DNA of 64,000 nt from Veillonella sp. T11011-6 (GTDB lineage Bacteria > Bacillota > Negativicutes > Veillonellales > Veillonellaceae): assembly GCF_002959755.1 (NCBI RefSeq), contig NZ_PPCW01000004.1, positions 248,001 through 312,000 on the forward strand, read 5' to 3'. The notes beneath the pieces are model-generated. The model searched no databases. It was not told the DNA's origin and worked only from the letters and a program-made list of their open reading frames with translations. Position 1 is the first letter of the stretch. Each line of letters opens with the position of its first letter. Shown here one piece after another: positions 35,791 through 44,920 of the stretch. Both the position numbers and the translations under genes were made by a program.

Positions 35791-36804
35791 ATGATTATTA
35801 CATTGAAACAAAACGCAGCAGAAACAGAGGTGTCTCGTTTACGCAGTGAATTAGAGGAAAAAGGCTTCATTATCCATCCTGTAGAAGGTGCACGCTATAA
35901 TATTTTAGGTCTTATCGGCGATACTGCATCTCTTGATGCTCGTCAAATCGAATCTCTTGATTTCGTAGATAAAGTAACTCGCATCCAAGAACCATACAAA
36001 AAAGCAAACCGTAAATTCCATCCAGATGATTCTGTAATCAACGTAGGTGGTGCACTTATCGGTGGCGGTCACTTCGCAGTAATGGCAGGCCCTTGCTCCG
36101 TAGAAACGCCTGAGCAAGTATTAGAAACAGCAAAAGCTTGTAAAGCAGCAGGCGCTACAATTCTTCGTGGCGGTGCTTTCAAACCTCGTACTTCTCCATA
36201 CTCCTTCCAAGGCATGGGTCCTGAAGGTTTGGAGTTATTAGAGCTTGCTAAAAAAGAAACAGGTCTACCTATCGTTTCCGAAGTTATGGATATCTCCCAA
36301 TTACAATACTTCGATAATGTAGATATGCTTCAAATCGGCGCTCGTAACATGCAAAACTTCACACTTTTAAAAGAAGTAGGTAAATTAAACAAACCAGTTC
36401 TTTTAAAACGTGGTTTATCTGCTACATACGAAGAATGGTTGATGGCTGCTGAATACATCATGTCTGAAGGCAATGAACAAGTTGTATTATGCGAACGTGG
36501 TATCCGCACATTCGAAACTAAAACTCGTAATACATTAGACGTAACAGCAATTCCTATGATGCATGAATTATCCCACTTGCCAATCATCATGGACCCTAGC
36601 CACGCTGCAGGTATGAGCCGCATGGTTCGTCCACTTTCCCTTGCATCCGTAGGCGGCGGTGCAGATGGCCTTATGATTGAAGTTCACAACGATCCATCCA
36701 AAGCATTATGCGACGGCCCTCAAGCATTACGTCCAGACCAATTCACTAGCCTTATGAAAGAAGTTATCGCATTGCGCCAAGCATTGGTAGAATGCACTAA
36801 ATAA
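35791..36804 (+). CDS. aroF: 3-deoxy-7-phosphoheptulonate (DAHP) synthase
   Basis: A 337-residue type I-beta DAHP synthase, which joins phosphoenolpyruvate and erythrose 4-phosphate to begin the shikimate pathway. An N-terminal ferredoxin-like regulatory domain (residues 1-70) precedes the barrel, where VMAGPCSVE, GGAFKPRTSPYSFQG, LLKRGL and MDPSHAAG are visible. ATG 35791 follows AAGGAGG; an ATG at 35734 overlaps the attenuator tail and is rejected. It is the first enzyme gene after the attenuator, so it should respond to aromatic amino acid supply. Confidence 0.93.
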   Translation: MIITLKQNAAETEVSRLRSELEEKGFIIHPVEGARYNILGLIGDTASLDARQIESLDFVDKVTRIQEPYKKANRKFHPDDSVINVGGALIGGGHFAVMAGPCSVETPEQVLETAKACKAAGATILRGGAFKPRTSPYSFQGMGPEGLELLELAKKETGLPIVSEVMDISQLQYFDNVDMLQIGARNMQNFTLLKEVGKLNKPVLLKRGLSATYEEWLMAAEYIMSEGNEQVVLCERGIRTFETKTRNTLDVTAIPMMHELSHLPIIMDPSHAAGMSRMVRPLSLASVGGGADGLMIEVHNDPSKALCDGPQALRPDQFTSLMKEVIALRQALVECTK

Positions 36805-36820
36805 TCTTAAACAGCACACA

Positions 36821-36862
36821 AATAAGCTAGTATCCGTTATAATAGATACTAGCTTATTCTTT
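36821..36862 (+). terminator. Hairpin between aroF and aroB
   Basis: AATAAGCTAGTATC and GATACTAGCTTATT form a perfect 14-bp stem with a 10-base loop, followed by CTTTT. The short T-run suggests partial termination or RNA processing, which would lower expression of aroB and later genes relative to aroF. Confidence 0.6.
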
Positions 36863-36878
36863 TATGAAAGGAACCGTT

Positions 36879-37931
36879 ATGACTCGCATCCACATTAACG
36901 CGTCCACACCTTACGATGTTGTCATCGAGGAAGGCGCTTTACAACGCATCACCGATTATATTAAACCGTTAAAACCAAATTGCCGTGTTATCATCGTTAG
37001 CGACAGCAACGTGGCACCACACTATTTGGATTCTGTGAAAGCTAATATGGAACATGCGGGTTATACTGTTTGTGATTATGTGTTCCCTGCTGGTGAAAGC
37101 TCCAAAAATGCTCATCAACTCATCGATTTAGTAGAGTATATGGCAGCTCAATCGTTAACGCGTAAAGACCTTCTCATCGCCCTTGGCGGTGGTGTTGTAG
37201 GCGATATGGCAGGCTTTGCAGCAGCTACCTACCTACGTGGCATCGACTATGTACAGGTCCCTACATCTCTATTAGCTGCAGTAGACTCCTCTGTAGGCGG
37301 TAAAACAGCGGTTAATCTCGAAGCTGGCAAAAACCTTTGGGGTGCTTTCAAACAACCTATCCTTGTTCTCTGCGATCCAACTACGCTCAATACATTGCCA
37401 GACATGGAATGGAAAAATGGATGTGGCGAGATTATCAAATACGGTTTCCTCGATGTACCAGGTTTATTAACCCAACTCGAACATAAACCATTAACTAAAC
37501 ATCGCGATAGCGTAAGTGCCGTTATCGCTCGCTGCGTTCAAGCAAAAGCGGATATCGTTGAGCAAGATGAACGCGAATCCGGTGTTCGTGCCCTCTTAAA
37601 CCTTGGTCATACCTTTGGTCATGGCATCGAAAAGGCCAGTCACTTTGAGGTCCACCATGGCTATGCTGTAGCCATCGGTATGGTCCTCATGGCACAAGGT
37701 GCTGTAAAACATGGAGAATTAGATGTAGAGGCATTAGAAAAATTAAAAGCCCTCATCGAAGCACACGATTTGCCAACTACTACGACCATAACGAAAAAAG
37801 AGATCTTAGCAGCTGCTAAACATGATAAAAAAAGCGACGGGGCAACTATAAAAATCGTAGTTCCAACAAGCTATGGACATAGTGAACTTAAGGTGGTAAC
37901 ACACGAAGAGCTTGCCACCTATTTAGATTAA
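36879..37931 (+). CDS. aroB: 3-dehydroquinate synthase
   Basis: A 350-residue NAD- and metal-dependent enzyme that cyclises DAHP to 3-dehydroquinate. GGGVVGDMAGFAAATYLRG and PTSLLAAVDSSVGGKTAVN are diagnostic. Metal ligands appear in GHTFGHGIE and HHGYAVAIGM. ATG 36879 is chosen with AAAGGA upstream; an ATG at 36864 has no ribosome site. Confidence 0.95.
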   Translation: MTRIHINASTPYDVVIEEGALQRITDYIKPLKPNCRVIIVSDSNVAPHYLDSVKANMEHAGYTVCDYVFPAGESSKNAHQLIDLVEYMAAQSLTRKDLLIALGGGVVGDMAGFAAATYLRGIDYVQVPTSLLAAVDSSVGGKTAVNLEAGKNLWGAFKQPILVLCDPTTLNTLPDMEWKNGCGEIIKYGFLDVPGLLTQLEHKPLTKHRDSVSAVIARCVQAKADIVEQDERESGVRALLNLGHTFGHGIEKASHFEVHHGYAVAIGMVLMAQGAVKHGELDVEALEKLKALIEAHDLPTTTTITKKEILAAAKHDKKSDGATIKIVVPTSYGHSELKVVTHEELATYLD

Positions 37932-37941
37932 GGAGATTTAT

Positions 37942-39210
37942 ATGCATTCCGTAACGAACGCCATTCCTACAGGGACGATTGCGTCCATTCCAGCAAAGGC
38001 ACATGCACACCGCGCATTGATTTGTGCAGCCCTTGCTACCTCTCCATCTACAATATTACTGAGTCGTACCTCTAAGGATATCGATGCAACGATGGACTCC
38101 TTGCGAGGCTTAGGGGCTCACGTAGTATATGAAAATAAAATTGTTACCGTTACTCCTGGCCCAGCTCCAGCAAAAGGCAATGTAGTACCACACGAATCAG
38201 GTACTACATTACGCCTTTTATTACCTGTAGCAGCATCCATCTGTAATGATGTAGATGTAGATGCTAAAGGTCGTTTACCAGATCGTCCACTAGAACCTAT
38301 GCTAGGTGAAATGAAAGCGCACGGCGTAACTTTTTCCCAAGATAAACCGCCATTTACTATGACAGGTCGTCTTCAAGGGGGCAATTTCTCCATGGTAGGC
38401 GATGTGAGTAGCCAATTCTTCTCTGGTTTATTGTTGGCTGCTCCTCAAATCGGCTTATCTACTATTACCGCTACTACGCCACTACAATCTAGCGATTATG
38501 TAACATTAACAACTGAAACTATGCGCGATTTTGGTGTAGAAGTAGAGCATACCTTACCAGATACCGATATTAATGAGGCTTTCACCGTTCCATTTGGTGC
38601 ATCTTTCATCGGTCGCGATAATTACCAAATCGAAGGCGACTGGTCTAATGCAGCGATTTGGATGGTAGCAGCTGGTATGACTGGCAAACCAATTACGATT
38701 ACAGGTATGAATAAAAACTCTGTACAAGCGGACCGCCGCATCATGCAAGTTATGATTGATGCTGGTTGTGATGTTGTCTGGGATGGTATGAATGTGACGG
38801 TCACAGGTCGCGCTTCTAAACCGATTCATGCAGACCTTGAGCAAATGCCTGATATGTTGCCTGTTATGGCAGCCCTTGCTTGCTCTATTTCTGGTGAAAG
38901 CGCCTTTGTTAAGGGTGCTCGCCTACGCTTAAAAGAATCGGATCGTCTCGTAGCCGTTGCTAATCTCGTAAGAGACTTAGGCGGTACAGTTCGTGAAGAC
39001 GGTGATGACCTATACATCATCGGTAGTGGTATACTTAAAGGTGGCCAAGGTGATTGCGTAAATGACCATCGCCTCGTTATGGCTGGCACATTGATGGCTC
39101 TCATCAGTGAAGCCCCTGTTACCTTAAAAGATAGCGAAGCTATCACAAAATCCTATCCAGACTTCTTTGAGGACTGGAACTTACTGGGCGGTAATGCACA
39201 ACCAGTTTAG
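37942..39210 (+). CDS. aroA: 3-phosphoshikimate 1-carboxyvinyltransferase (EPSP synthase)
   Basis: A 422-residue EPSP synthase. SIPAKAHAHRALICAALA stands at the N-terminal phosphate-binding position, HESGTTLRLLLPVAA follows, and RLRLKESDRLVA near the end is the usual second signature. The HESGTT in place of the common GNAGTA motif and the SIPAKAHAHR in place of S-K-S suggest a divergent class. Glyphosate response cannot be judged from this alone. It is 10 bases after aroB. Confidence 0.93.
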   Translation: MHSVTNAIPTGTIASIPAKAHAHRALICAALATSPSTILLSRTSKDIDATMDSLRGLGAHVVYENKIVTVTPGPAPAKGNVVPHESGTTLRLLLPVAASICNDVDVDAKGRLPDRPLEPMLGEMKAHGVTFSQDKPPFTMTGRLQGGNFSMVGDVSSQFFSGLLLAAPQIGLSTITATTPLQSSDYVTLTTETMRDFGVEVEHTLPDTDINEAFTVPFGASFIGRDNYQIEGDWSNAAIWMVAAGMTGKPITITGMNKNSVQADRRIMQVMIDAGCDVVWDGMNVTVTGRASKPIHADLEQMPDMLPVMAALACSISGESAFVKGARLRLKESDRLVAVANLVRDLGGTVREDGDDLYIIGSGILKGGQGDCVNDHRLVMAGTLMALISEAPVTLKDSEAITKSYPDFFEDWNLLGGNAQPV

Positions 39211-39282
39211 ATTTCTAATCGTATCTGGTTTAATCTAATAGATAATAGAAATAGTACGTACTATATAGTAGGAGTTAATATA

Positions 39283-40377
39283 ATGGCATCTAATTTCGGT
39301 AAAACCATACAAGTATCTACCTTTGGCGCCTCTCACGGGTATGCCATCGGCGGTATTGTAGAGGGTCTACCTTGTGGACATACCATCGATATCGATGAAT
39401 TAAAAGCCTTTTTAAAGCGCCGTGCGCCAGGGCAAAATCAATTAACAACGCAACGTAAGGAAGCCGATGTACCGGAGTTCTTAGCAGGTATCGTAGACGG
39501 TATGCTCAGTGGTTCTCCATTGGCATTTATGATCCGCAACACATCGCAGCATTCTAGCGATTACAATAACTTGCGCGATATCCCTCGCCCATCTCATGCG
39601 GACTTCACGGCTCGCATGCGCTACGGTGATAAGGTAGATATGCGCGGAGGTGGCCATTTCTCAGCTCGCCTTACAGCACCACTTTGCGTAGCTGGTGGCA
39701 TTGCCCTTCAACTATTACGCGAAAAAGGTATCGAAATCCACGGCCATTTAAAACAAGTGGGAACGATCCAAGATGCTCCTATCAATATGGTTCATCCAGA
39801 TATGAAAGCATTAGCTAGCATCGCTACAGAGCCGATTGCTATGGTTGATCCAGAAAAACGTACTGAAGTAGAAAACTTGGTCATGAAGCTCAAAAAAGAT
39901 GGCGACTCTACCGGTGGTATCGTTGAAGTCGTTGCTACAGGCCTACCAATTGGCCTTGGCAATCCAAACTTTGACGGCATCGAAAACCGTTTGGCTCGCG
40001 TTATCTTTGGTGTACCTGCTATTAAGGGCGTATCCTTCGGCGGCGGTTTCGACATGTGTACTAAGCTTGGTTCCGAAGTAAATGATGCTTTCATCATGGA
40101 CGGTGACAAGATTACAACATCTACCAATAATAGCGGTGGTATCCAAGGCGGTATTACCAATGGTTTGCCGCTCGTTATGCAAGTAGGCATCAAGCCAACA
40201 CCATCCATTTATAAAGAACAACATTCTGTATCACTTTCACGAAAAGAGGACACATTGCTCACCATTCAAGGTCGTCATGACCCATGTGTAGCGCTTCGTG
40301 CAGTACCTGTTATCGAAGCTGTAACAGCCCTCGTTATTCTTGATTTCTTAGGAGATATTGACCATGAACTTAGATGA
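39283..40377 (+). CDS. aroC: Chorismate synthase
   Basis: A 364-residue FMN-dependent enzyme that makes chorismate from EPSP. FGASHGYAIGGIVEGLPCG at the start, RPSHADFTARMRYG and RGGGHFSARLT in the middle and the C-terminal RHDPCVALRAVPVIEA are family signatures. It overlaps pheA by 14 bases. Confidence 0.95.
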   Translation: MASNFGKTIQVSTFGASHGYAIGGIVEGLPCGHTIDIDELKAFLKRRAPGQNQLTTQRKEADVPEFLAGIVDGMLSGSPLAFMIRNTSQHSSDYNNLRDIPRPSHADFTARMRYGDKVDMRGGGHFSARLTAPLCVAGGIALQLLREKGIEIHGHLKQVGTIQDAPINMVHPDMKALASIATEPIAMVDPEKRTEVENLVMKLKKDGDSTGGIVEVVATGLPIGLGNPNFDGIENRLARVIFGVPAIKGVSFGGGFDMCTKLGSEVNDAFIMDGDKITTSTNNSGGIQGGITNGLPLVMQVGIKPTPSIYKEQHSVSLSRKEDTLLTIQGRHDPCVALRAVPVIEAVTALVILDFLGDIDHELR

Positions 40378-41503
40378 AGTACGCGTTAAAATTAACGACA
40401 TAAACGATCAAATGCTCGAATTATTCAAAGAGCGCATGGAACTCTCCAAAGACGTAGCAGCGGCGAAAAAAGAGATGAATAAGGCCATTTACGATGCTAA
40501 ACGGGAGCGCGATATTCTCGACAAAGTCACAAGGGATGCAGGTCCTGACCTCGATTTATATGCGCGTCGTTTCTTCGAAGCATTATTTAGCTTGAGCCGT
40601 ACGTACCAGTCTGAACAATTATTCCAAGATAATGAGTTCACTGTAAAAATGAAAAAAGCCATTGAGCAATCCCCTACCTTGCCGCCTCAACGAGGCAGCG
40701 TAGCTTGTGCTGGCGTATTCGGTAGCAATGCACAAGTGGCATGCGATAAATTATTACCACTTAGCCAAATTCACTACGTAACAGGATTCCGCGCCGTATT
40801 CGACGCCGTTGAGTCTGGCGAATGTCAATTTGGTGTATTACCTATCGAAAATAGCTCTAATGGCTCTGTAAAAGAGGTATACGACCTTCTAGAAGATCGC
40901 AAGTGCTATATCGTACGCGGTACACGCCTATGGATTTCTCACGACCTACTCGTAAAAAAAGGTACAAAACTAGAGGATATTCATACTATCATCTCTCACC
41001 CACAAGCATTGGGCCAATGTAGCCACTTCCTAGAAAAATTAGAAGGTGTCGAATTGCGCTCCTTTGATAATACAGCACGTGCTGCACAGCTAGTAGCAGC
41101 TAGTGATGATCCTGGTGTAGCCGCTATCGCAGCACCTCAATGTGCAGACTTGTACAACTTGTCTCCATTGATGCGCAACATCCAAAACAGCGATAACAAC
41201 TATACCCGCTTTATCTGCATTAGCAAGGACTTCCATGTGTATCCAGGGGCTAACAAAATCTCTGTAGTAACCACAGCAAGTCACGCTCCAGGTGGTCTTG
41301 GTACATTGCTTACCAAATTTGCTAACATCGGTGTCAACCTTACAAAACTCGAGTCTCGCCCTATCGTAGGCCATAACTTTGAGTTCTTGTTCTACCTCGA
41401 TTTAGAGGCATCTTTAGCGGATCCGAAGGTATTATCCGTTCTAGCAGAGCTTCATACATCCCAAGATAAGTTCCGCTTGCTCGGTAATTATCCAGAAAAC
41501 TAA
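40364..41503 (+). CDS. pheA: Bifunctional chorismate mutase/prephenate dehydratase
   Basis: A 379-residue three-domain protein: chorismate mutase at residues 1-88 (DINDQMLELFKERMELSKDVA), prephenate dehydratase at about 105-280 (FGVLPIENSSNGSVKEVYDLL, and NYTRFICIS near its end), and an ACT regulatory domain at about 295-375 with the ESRP motif (KLESRPIVGHNFEFLFYLD) that binds phenylalanine in relatives. It makes phenylpyruvate for phenylalanine. The ATG lies inside the end of aroC with AGGAG upstream, so translation is coupled. Confidence 0.95.
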   Translation: MNLDEVRVKINDINDQMLELFKERMELSKDVAAAKKEMNKAIYDAKRERDILDKVTRDAGPDLDLYARRFFEALFSLSRTYQSEQLFQDNEFTVKMKKAIEQSPTLPPQRGSVACAGVFGSNAQVACDKLLPLSQIHYVTGFRAVFDAVESGECQFGVLPIENSSNGSVKEVYDLLEDRKCYIVRGTRLWISHDLLVKKGTKLEDIHTIISHPQALGQCSHFLEKLEGVELRSFDNTARAAQLVAASDDPGVAAIAAPQCADLYNLSPLMRNIQNSDNNYTRFICISKDFHVYPGANKISVVTTASHAPGGLGTLLTKFANIGVNLTKLESRPIVGHNFEFLFYLDLEASLADPKVLSVLAELHTSQDKFRLLGNYPEN

Positions 41504-41568
41504 TATATTCATCCGTACTAGTGCCTATAAGGGCATATATAGTACAATGAATATAGTTATAAAATTCC

Positions 41569-41600
41569 AATGGCTAATAGGTACCAGCCTATTAGCCATT
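41569..41600 (+). other. Perfect 13-bp hairpin between pheA and aroE/K
   Basis: AATGGCTAATAGG and CCTATTAGCCATT pair perfectly around TACCAG. No T-tract follows, so it is not an ordinary terminator; RNA processing or stability control is more likely. It lies 27 bases before the aroE/K start. Confidence 0.55.
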
Positions 41601-41626
41601 CTATGTATATTGACCTAGGAGGTCCT

Positions 41627-42862
41627 ATGAAATTTGGTTTACTTGGCCGTACGTTGGGCCATAGCTTCTCCCCTCGCATTCATAGTGCATTAGGGAATAC
41701 AAATTATGAATTATTTGAGCGCGAACCAAGCCAATTACAAGAGTTCTTCGCTGATCCAGAATTACAAGGTATTAACATTACCATTCCTTACAAGGTAAAT
41801 GCCCTTGAAGCTTGTGATGTGGTGGATCCTCGTGCTGAACGTATCGGTTGTGTAAATACAATGGTTCGCAAGGATGGCAAATGGCACGGCTATAATACAG
41901 ACTATGATGGTTTTGTGTTTACCCTACAACATGCAGGCATCGATGTAGCTGGCAAGGAATGTATCATTCTTGGTGATGGTGCGTCCTCTGCTACCGTTCA
42001 CGTAGCCCTCGAAGATTTAGGCGCTAAAAATATCGTCCATTTATCTCGCAAAACGGCTCCATTCTATGGTGATGCGCCAAACTATTATGAAACAGCGCAG
42101 ATTATTATTAACTGCACCCCTATCGGCATGTACCCTCATAATCCAGCCAATCTCATCGATATTACGCAGTTTTCTAAATTGGAAGGTGTTGTAGACCTCA
42201 TCTACAATCCACGCCGCACGATTTTACTATTACAAGCAGAAATGATGGAAATTCCTCATTGTGATGGCTTGCCATTCCTTGTAGCTCAAGGCGTTGAGGC
42301 GGCTAACCATTTCCAAGGCCAAAGCTTTGGCACGAAAGAAATCGAGCAAATCTTGCGCGATATGCGACGTGAAAAGGAGAATATCATCCTCATTGGCATG
42401 CCTGGTGTAGGTAAAACAACAGTTGGTAAAGCCCTTGGCGAAAAAATGGGCCGTACTTGCATTGATGTGGATCAAGAACTAGAAAAAGAAATCGGTGACA
42501 TTTCTACCTATATTACGGAACAAGGGGAACCAGCGTTCCGCGAAAAAGAAGCAGAAATGATTGCCAAACTCGGCACTCAAACTGGCCTTGTGATCTCCAC
42601 TGGTGGTGGCTGTGTAACAGTGCCTAAAAACTTCGCGCACCTACGACAAAATGGTCGTATCTACCAATTAACGCAACCAGTAGAAAACCTATCTACCACC
42701 GGCCGCGTACTCTCTAGTGGAGGTCTAGACCGTTTACGCGAGCTCGAAGAAATTCGTACACCAATGTATGAAAGCTTTGCTCAATGCATCGTAGAACATA
42801 ACCGCAATGCACCAGAAACAGTAGCGGCTATCCTAGAAGACTTCGAAGCAAACTTATTGTAA
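41627..42862 (+). CDS. Shikimate dehydrogenase-shikimate kinase fusion (AroE-AroK)
   Basis: A 411-residue fusion. Residues 1-247 are shikimate dehydrogenase: GHSFSPRIHS binds shikimate, NITIPYK supplies the catalytic Lys (residue 56), and NTDYDG the Asp (residue 92); LGDGASSATV is the NADP loop. Residues 251-411 are shikimate kinase: GMPGVGKTTVG is the P-loop, with DVDQELEKEIG and STGGGCV. It performs two consecutive but non-adjacent pathway chemistries, reduction to shikimate and its phosphorylation. ATG 41627 has AGGAGG upstream; an earlier ATG at 41570 lies in the hairpin. Confidence 0.92.
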   Translation: MKFGLLGRTLGHSFSPRIHSALGNTNYELFEREPSQLQEFFADPELQGINITIPYKVNALEACDVVDPRAERIGCVNTMVRKDGKWHGYNTDYDGFVFTLQHAGIDVAGKECIILGDGASSATVHVALEDLGAKNIVHLSRKTAPFYGDAPNYYETAQIIINCTPIGMYPHNPANLIDITQFSKLEGVVDLIYNPRRTILLLQAEMMEIPHCDGLPFLVAQGVEAANHFQGQSFGTKEIEQILRDMRREKENIILIGMPGVGKTTVGKALGEKMGRTCIDVDQELEKEIGDISTYITEQGEPAFREKEAEMIAKLGTQTGLVISTGGGCVTVPKNFAHLRQNGRIYQLTQPVENLSTTGRVLSSGGLDRLRELEEIRTPMYESFAQCIVEHNRNAPETVAAILEDFEANLL

Positions 42863-42951
42863 GAGCTTGTATAGCGTATTTTTAGAATGCTTTACATCGG
42901 TCTTTCTAGATAAAACTAAAACTCATATCATGACATCAATGATATAAACTG

Positions 42952-42990
42952 AAAAGCAGTAGTTATCCCTAAGATAACTACTGCTTTTTT
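42952..42990 (+). terminator. Terminator of the aromatic operon
   Basis: AAAAGCAGTAGTTATC and GATAACTACTGCTTTT form a 16-bp stem, loop CCTAA, then TT. It closes the aroF-aroE/K transcript about 90 bases after the last stop. Confidence 0.9.
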
Positions 42991-43022
42991 CTATGTTCTA
43001 TGTATTATATGTATTTGTAGAA

Positions 43023-43089
43023 AATTACATTTGCAATTACAATGTAATTACAAAATAGGGTTGATTACTTAAATACCTTTGAATATACA
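43023..43089 (+). promoter_or_regulatory. Toxin-antitoxin promoter with inverted-repeat operator
   Basis: TTGATT (43061-43066) and TATACA (43084-43089) are 17 bases apart. Just upstream, AATTACATT (43023-43031) and AATGTAATT (43041-43049) form a perfect 9-bp inverted repeat. This fits autoregulation by a ribbon-helix-helix antitoxin, the usual control of RelBE pairs. Confidence 0.6.
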
Positions 43090-43145
43090 ATTAACAATAT
43101 AAGCAAAACATTTCAGTCACAATCAAAAAATACTAGGAGAATACC

Positions 43146-43763
43146 ATGAAAACCGTAAACCTACAAGTCCGCATCAACGAAGATCTAAAGCAAGAAGTAT
43201 CTAGCATATTAAAGGCACAGGGCCTATCCTATACATCTATGCTAGATGCACTATTTCGTCAAATCATCAAAGAACGCCGTATCCCATTTGCCATTGCTTT
43301 ACCAACAACAACTCCAGAAGATACGCCTACACCAAGCACACTCAATAAAAATGGCACATATGAACAACCAAAAACTACATTAAAGGCCTCAGATACTATA
43401 AATACATACGCAGAATCAACAGCAAATGAAATAGAAATATCCTTTGACAAAATTGATAAAACAGGCATTCTCAATATCCGGATAAACCCTAAAGTTAAGA
43501 CACTAACAACAGCTATCTTAAAAGAAATGGGATTAACTATATCACAAACTATTACACTTGTATCTAAACAAATACAATTTTCAAAAGCAATTCCTAAGTC
43601 AGTAAACAAGCCTTTTGCTTGTGACTCTATGAATGCAGACTTTCTTACTGACGAAGAAATCGACCAACTACTGGACTTGTCATATATAGATATAGAACAA
43701 GGTAATCTAACGCCTTTAGAAGATGTTATTTCTGAATTAAAGAAAGAGGGTCTTCTCTTATGA
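43146..43763 (+). CDS. RelB/DinJ-type antitoxin with two ribbon-helix-helix domains
   Basis: A 205-residue protein, about twice the length of a usual RelB/DinJ antitoxin. The N-terminal ribbon-helix-helix domain covers residues 1-50 (VNLQVRINEDLKQEVSSIL). A Thr/Pro-rich linker follows, then a second copy at about 108-155 (LNIRINPKVKTLTTAILKEM). The acidic C-terminal tail from about 170 (FLTDEEIDQLLDLSY) is the likely toxin-binding segment. It overlaps the toxin gene by four bases (ATGA). Confidence 0.78.
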   Translation: MKTVNLQVRINEDLKQEVSSILKAQGLSYTSMLDALFRQIIKERRIPFAIALPTTTPEDTPTPSTLNKNGTYEQPKTTLKASDTINTYAESTANEIEISFDKIDKTGILNIRINPKVKTLTTAILKEMGLTISQTITLVSKQIQFSKAIPKSVNKPFACDSMNADFLTDEEIDQLLDLSYIDIEQGNLTPLEDVISELKKEGLLL

Positions 43764-44050
43764 TACATAAGATTGTACTATCTAAAATCGCTAAGAAAGA
43801 CCTACGAAATATACTATTATCTTTAAAGGAAAAAACAGAAGATTTAAACCTTATTCTTCAACATCAGTCAGAAATCATTGATAATGCATTCTCCCTTGAT
43901 ATTTTTCCTGAAAGGTATCCTTTATATCACGGAAAATATAATAAGAAAAATTTACGAAAAATGGTCACAAAACATTATATTATCTTATACTCTATAAAAA
44001 ATAAAACTGTAATAATTAATAAAATACTAGCACAAGGTATGAACATATAA
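43760..44050 (+). CDS. RelE/ParE-family toxin
   Basis: A 96-residue protein of the RelE/ParE fold: LSKIAKKDLRNILLSLKEK is the typical N-terminal helix pair, and the basic RYPLYHGKYNKKNLRKMVTKHYIILYSIKNKTVIINKIL region holds the usual strand core. Relatives either cleave mRNA on the ribosome or poison gyrase; the sequence does not decide. Translation is coupled to the antitoxin. Confidence 0.8.
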   Translation: MIHKIVLSKIAKKDLRNILLSLKEKTEDLNLILQHQSEIIDNAFSLDIFPERYPLYHGKYNKKNLRKMVTKHYIILYSIKNKTVIINKILAQGMNI

Positions 44051-44075
44051 AAAAGTCGGCTCTCGCCGACTTTTT
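44050..44075. terminator. Terminator shared by the toxin gene and aroD
   Basis: AAAAAGTCGGC and GCCGACTTTTT with loop TCTC. It overlaps the last base of the aroD stop and can act in both directions. Confidence 0.88.
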
Positions 44076-44869
44076 CAATGTACTTTTACGCGTTTATGTT
44101 GTTGTTCGTCGAATACGCCATCTACGTCGATGGTGTCAAGAATTCGTTTTAGTTCATGTACATCGATTTGGCCTGGTGCAGATGCTTTGCCTGCAGAGGC
44201 AAAGGTCATAGCATTGCCGAATAGAGCGCCGGCAGCGCGTGTCACAGCCCCTAGTGGACCCATGGCCATCGTAATAATTGGATCTGATGGATATAAGGCC
44301 TTTACTTCAGCCGTCGCTTCGAGGAGCGTAAGAACATCGCCCGTTGTATGCGGCATGACCGCCATCTTTGGCACGTCTGCTAAGAATTCTTTCATTTGGA
44401 TGAGGCGATTTACAATAACCTCATGACTTGGGGTGCCATTAAAATCATGGTTACTCATAATGATCGTAATACCATGTACCTTGGCAAACTCAATGGTTTT
44501 GAGCATTCTATCTTGATCAAAGAATAGTTCAATGTCGATAGCATCTACTAAACCTGTAGGAATAATACGCTCTAACATTGTGAAGTAGTCTTGTGAGGAA
44601 ATAGATTTCTCCCCACCTTCACCCTTTGTACGCCATGTAAATAACAAAGCACGACCTTTTAATTGAGGCTTGATGAGCATTAACAGTTCAATAATAGCGT
44701 CAATGGAGTGGGCCCGCTCGTAATAGTCAATGCGTAGCTCCACTACATGACATGGTGTATTACATGCAACCGCAGTGGCATCTAAAATTTCTTTCATTGT
44801 TGTACCCACAATAGGCACACATATCTTTGTACCCTTTTCACCGAGTACAGTATGACCGATACGGACCAT
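44075..44869 (-). CDS. aroD: 3-dehydroquinate dehydratase, type I
   Basis: A 264-residue Schiff-base dehydroquinase. ELRIDYYE stands near residue 49, the catalytic His is in IIMSNHDFNGTP, and the Schiff-base Lys in PKMAVMPHTTGD. It supplies the one shikimate step missing from the aro operon to its left, on the opposite strand. ATG 44869 follows AAGGAGTTATT; an upstream start at 44902 has no ribosome site. Confidence 0.93.
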   Translation of the reverse strand: MVRIGHTVLGEKGTKICVPIVGTTMKEILDATAVACNTPCHVVELRIDYYERAHSIDAIIELLMLIKPQLKGRALLFTWRTKGEGGEKSISSQDYFTMLERIIPTGLVDAIDIELFFDQDRMLKTIEFAKVHGITIIMSNHDFNGTPSHEVIVNRLIQMKEFLADVPKMAVMPHTTGDVLTLLEATAEVKALYPSDPIITMAMGPLGAVTRAAGALFGNAMTFASAGKASAPGQIDVHELKRILDTIDVDGVFDEQQHKRVKVH

Positions 44870-44920
44870 AATAACTCCTTTCCGTCCCACAGGGTGAGAC
44901 AAATGACTTACCTTAAACTA

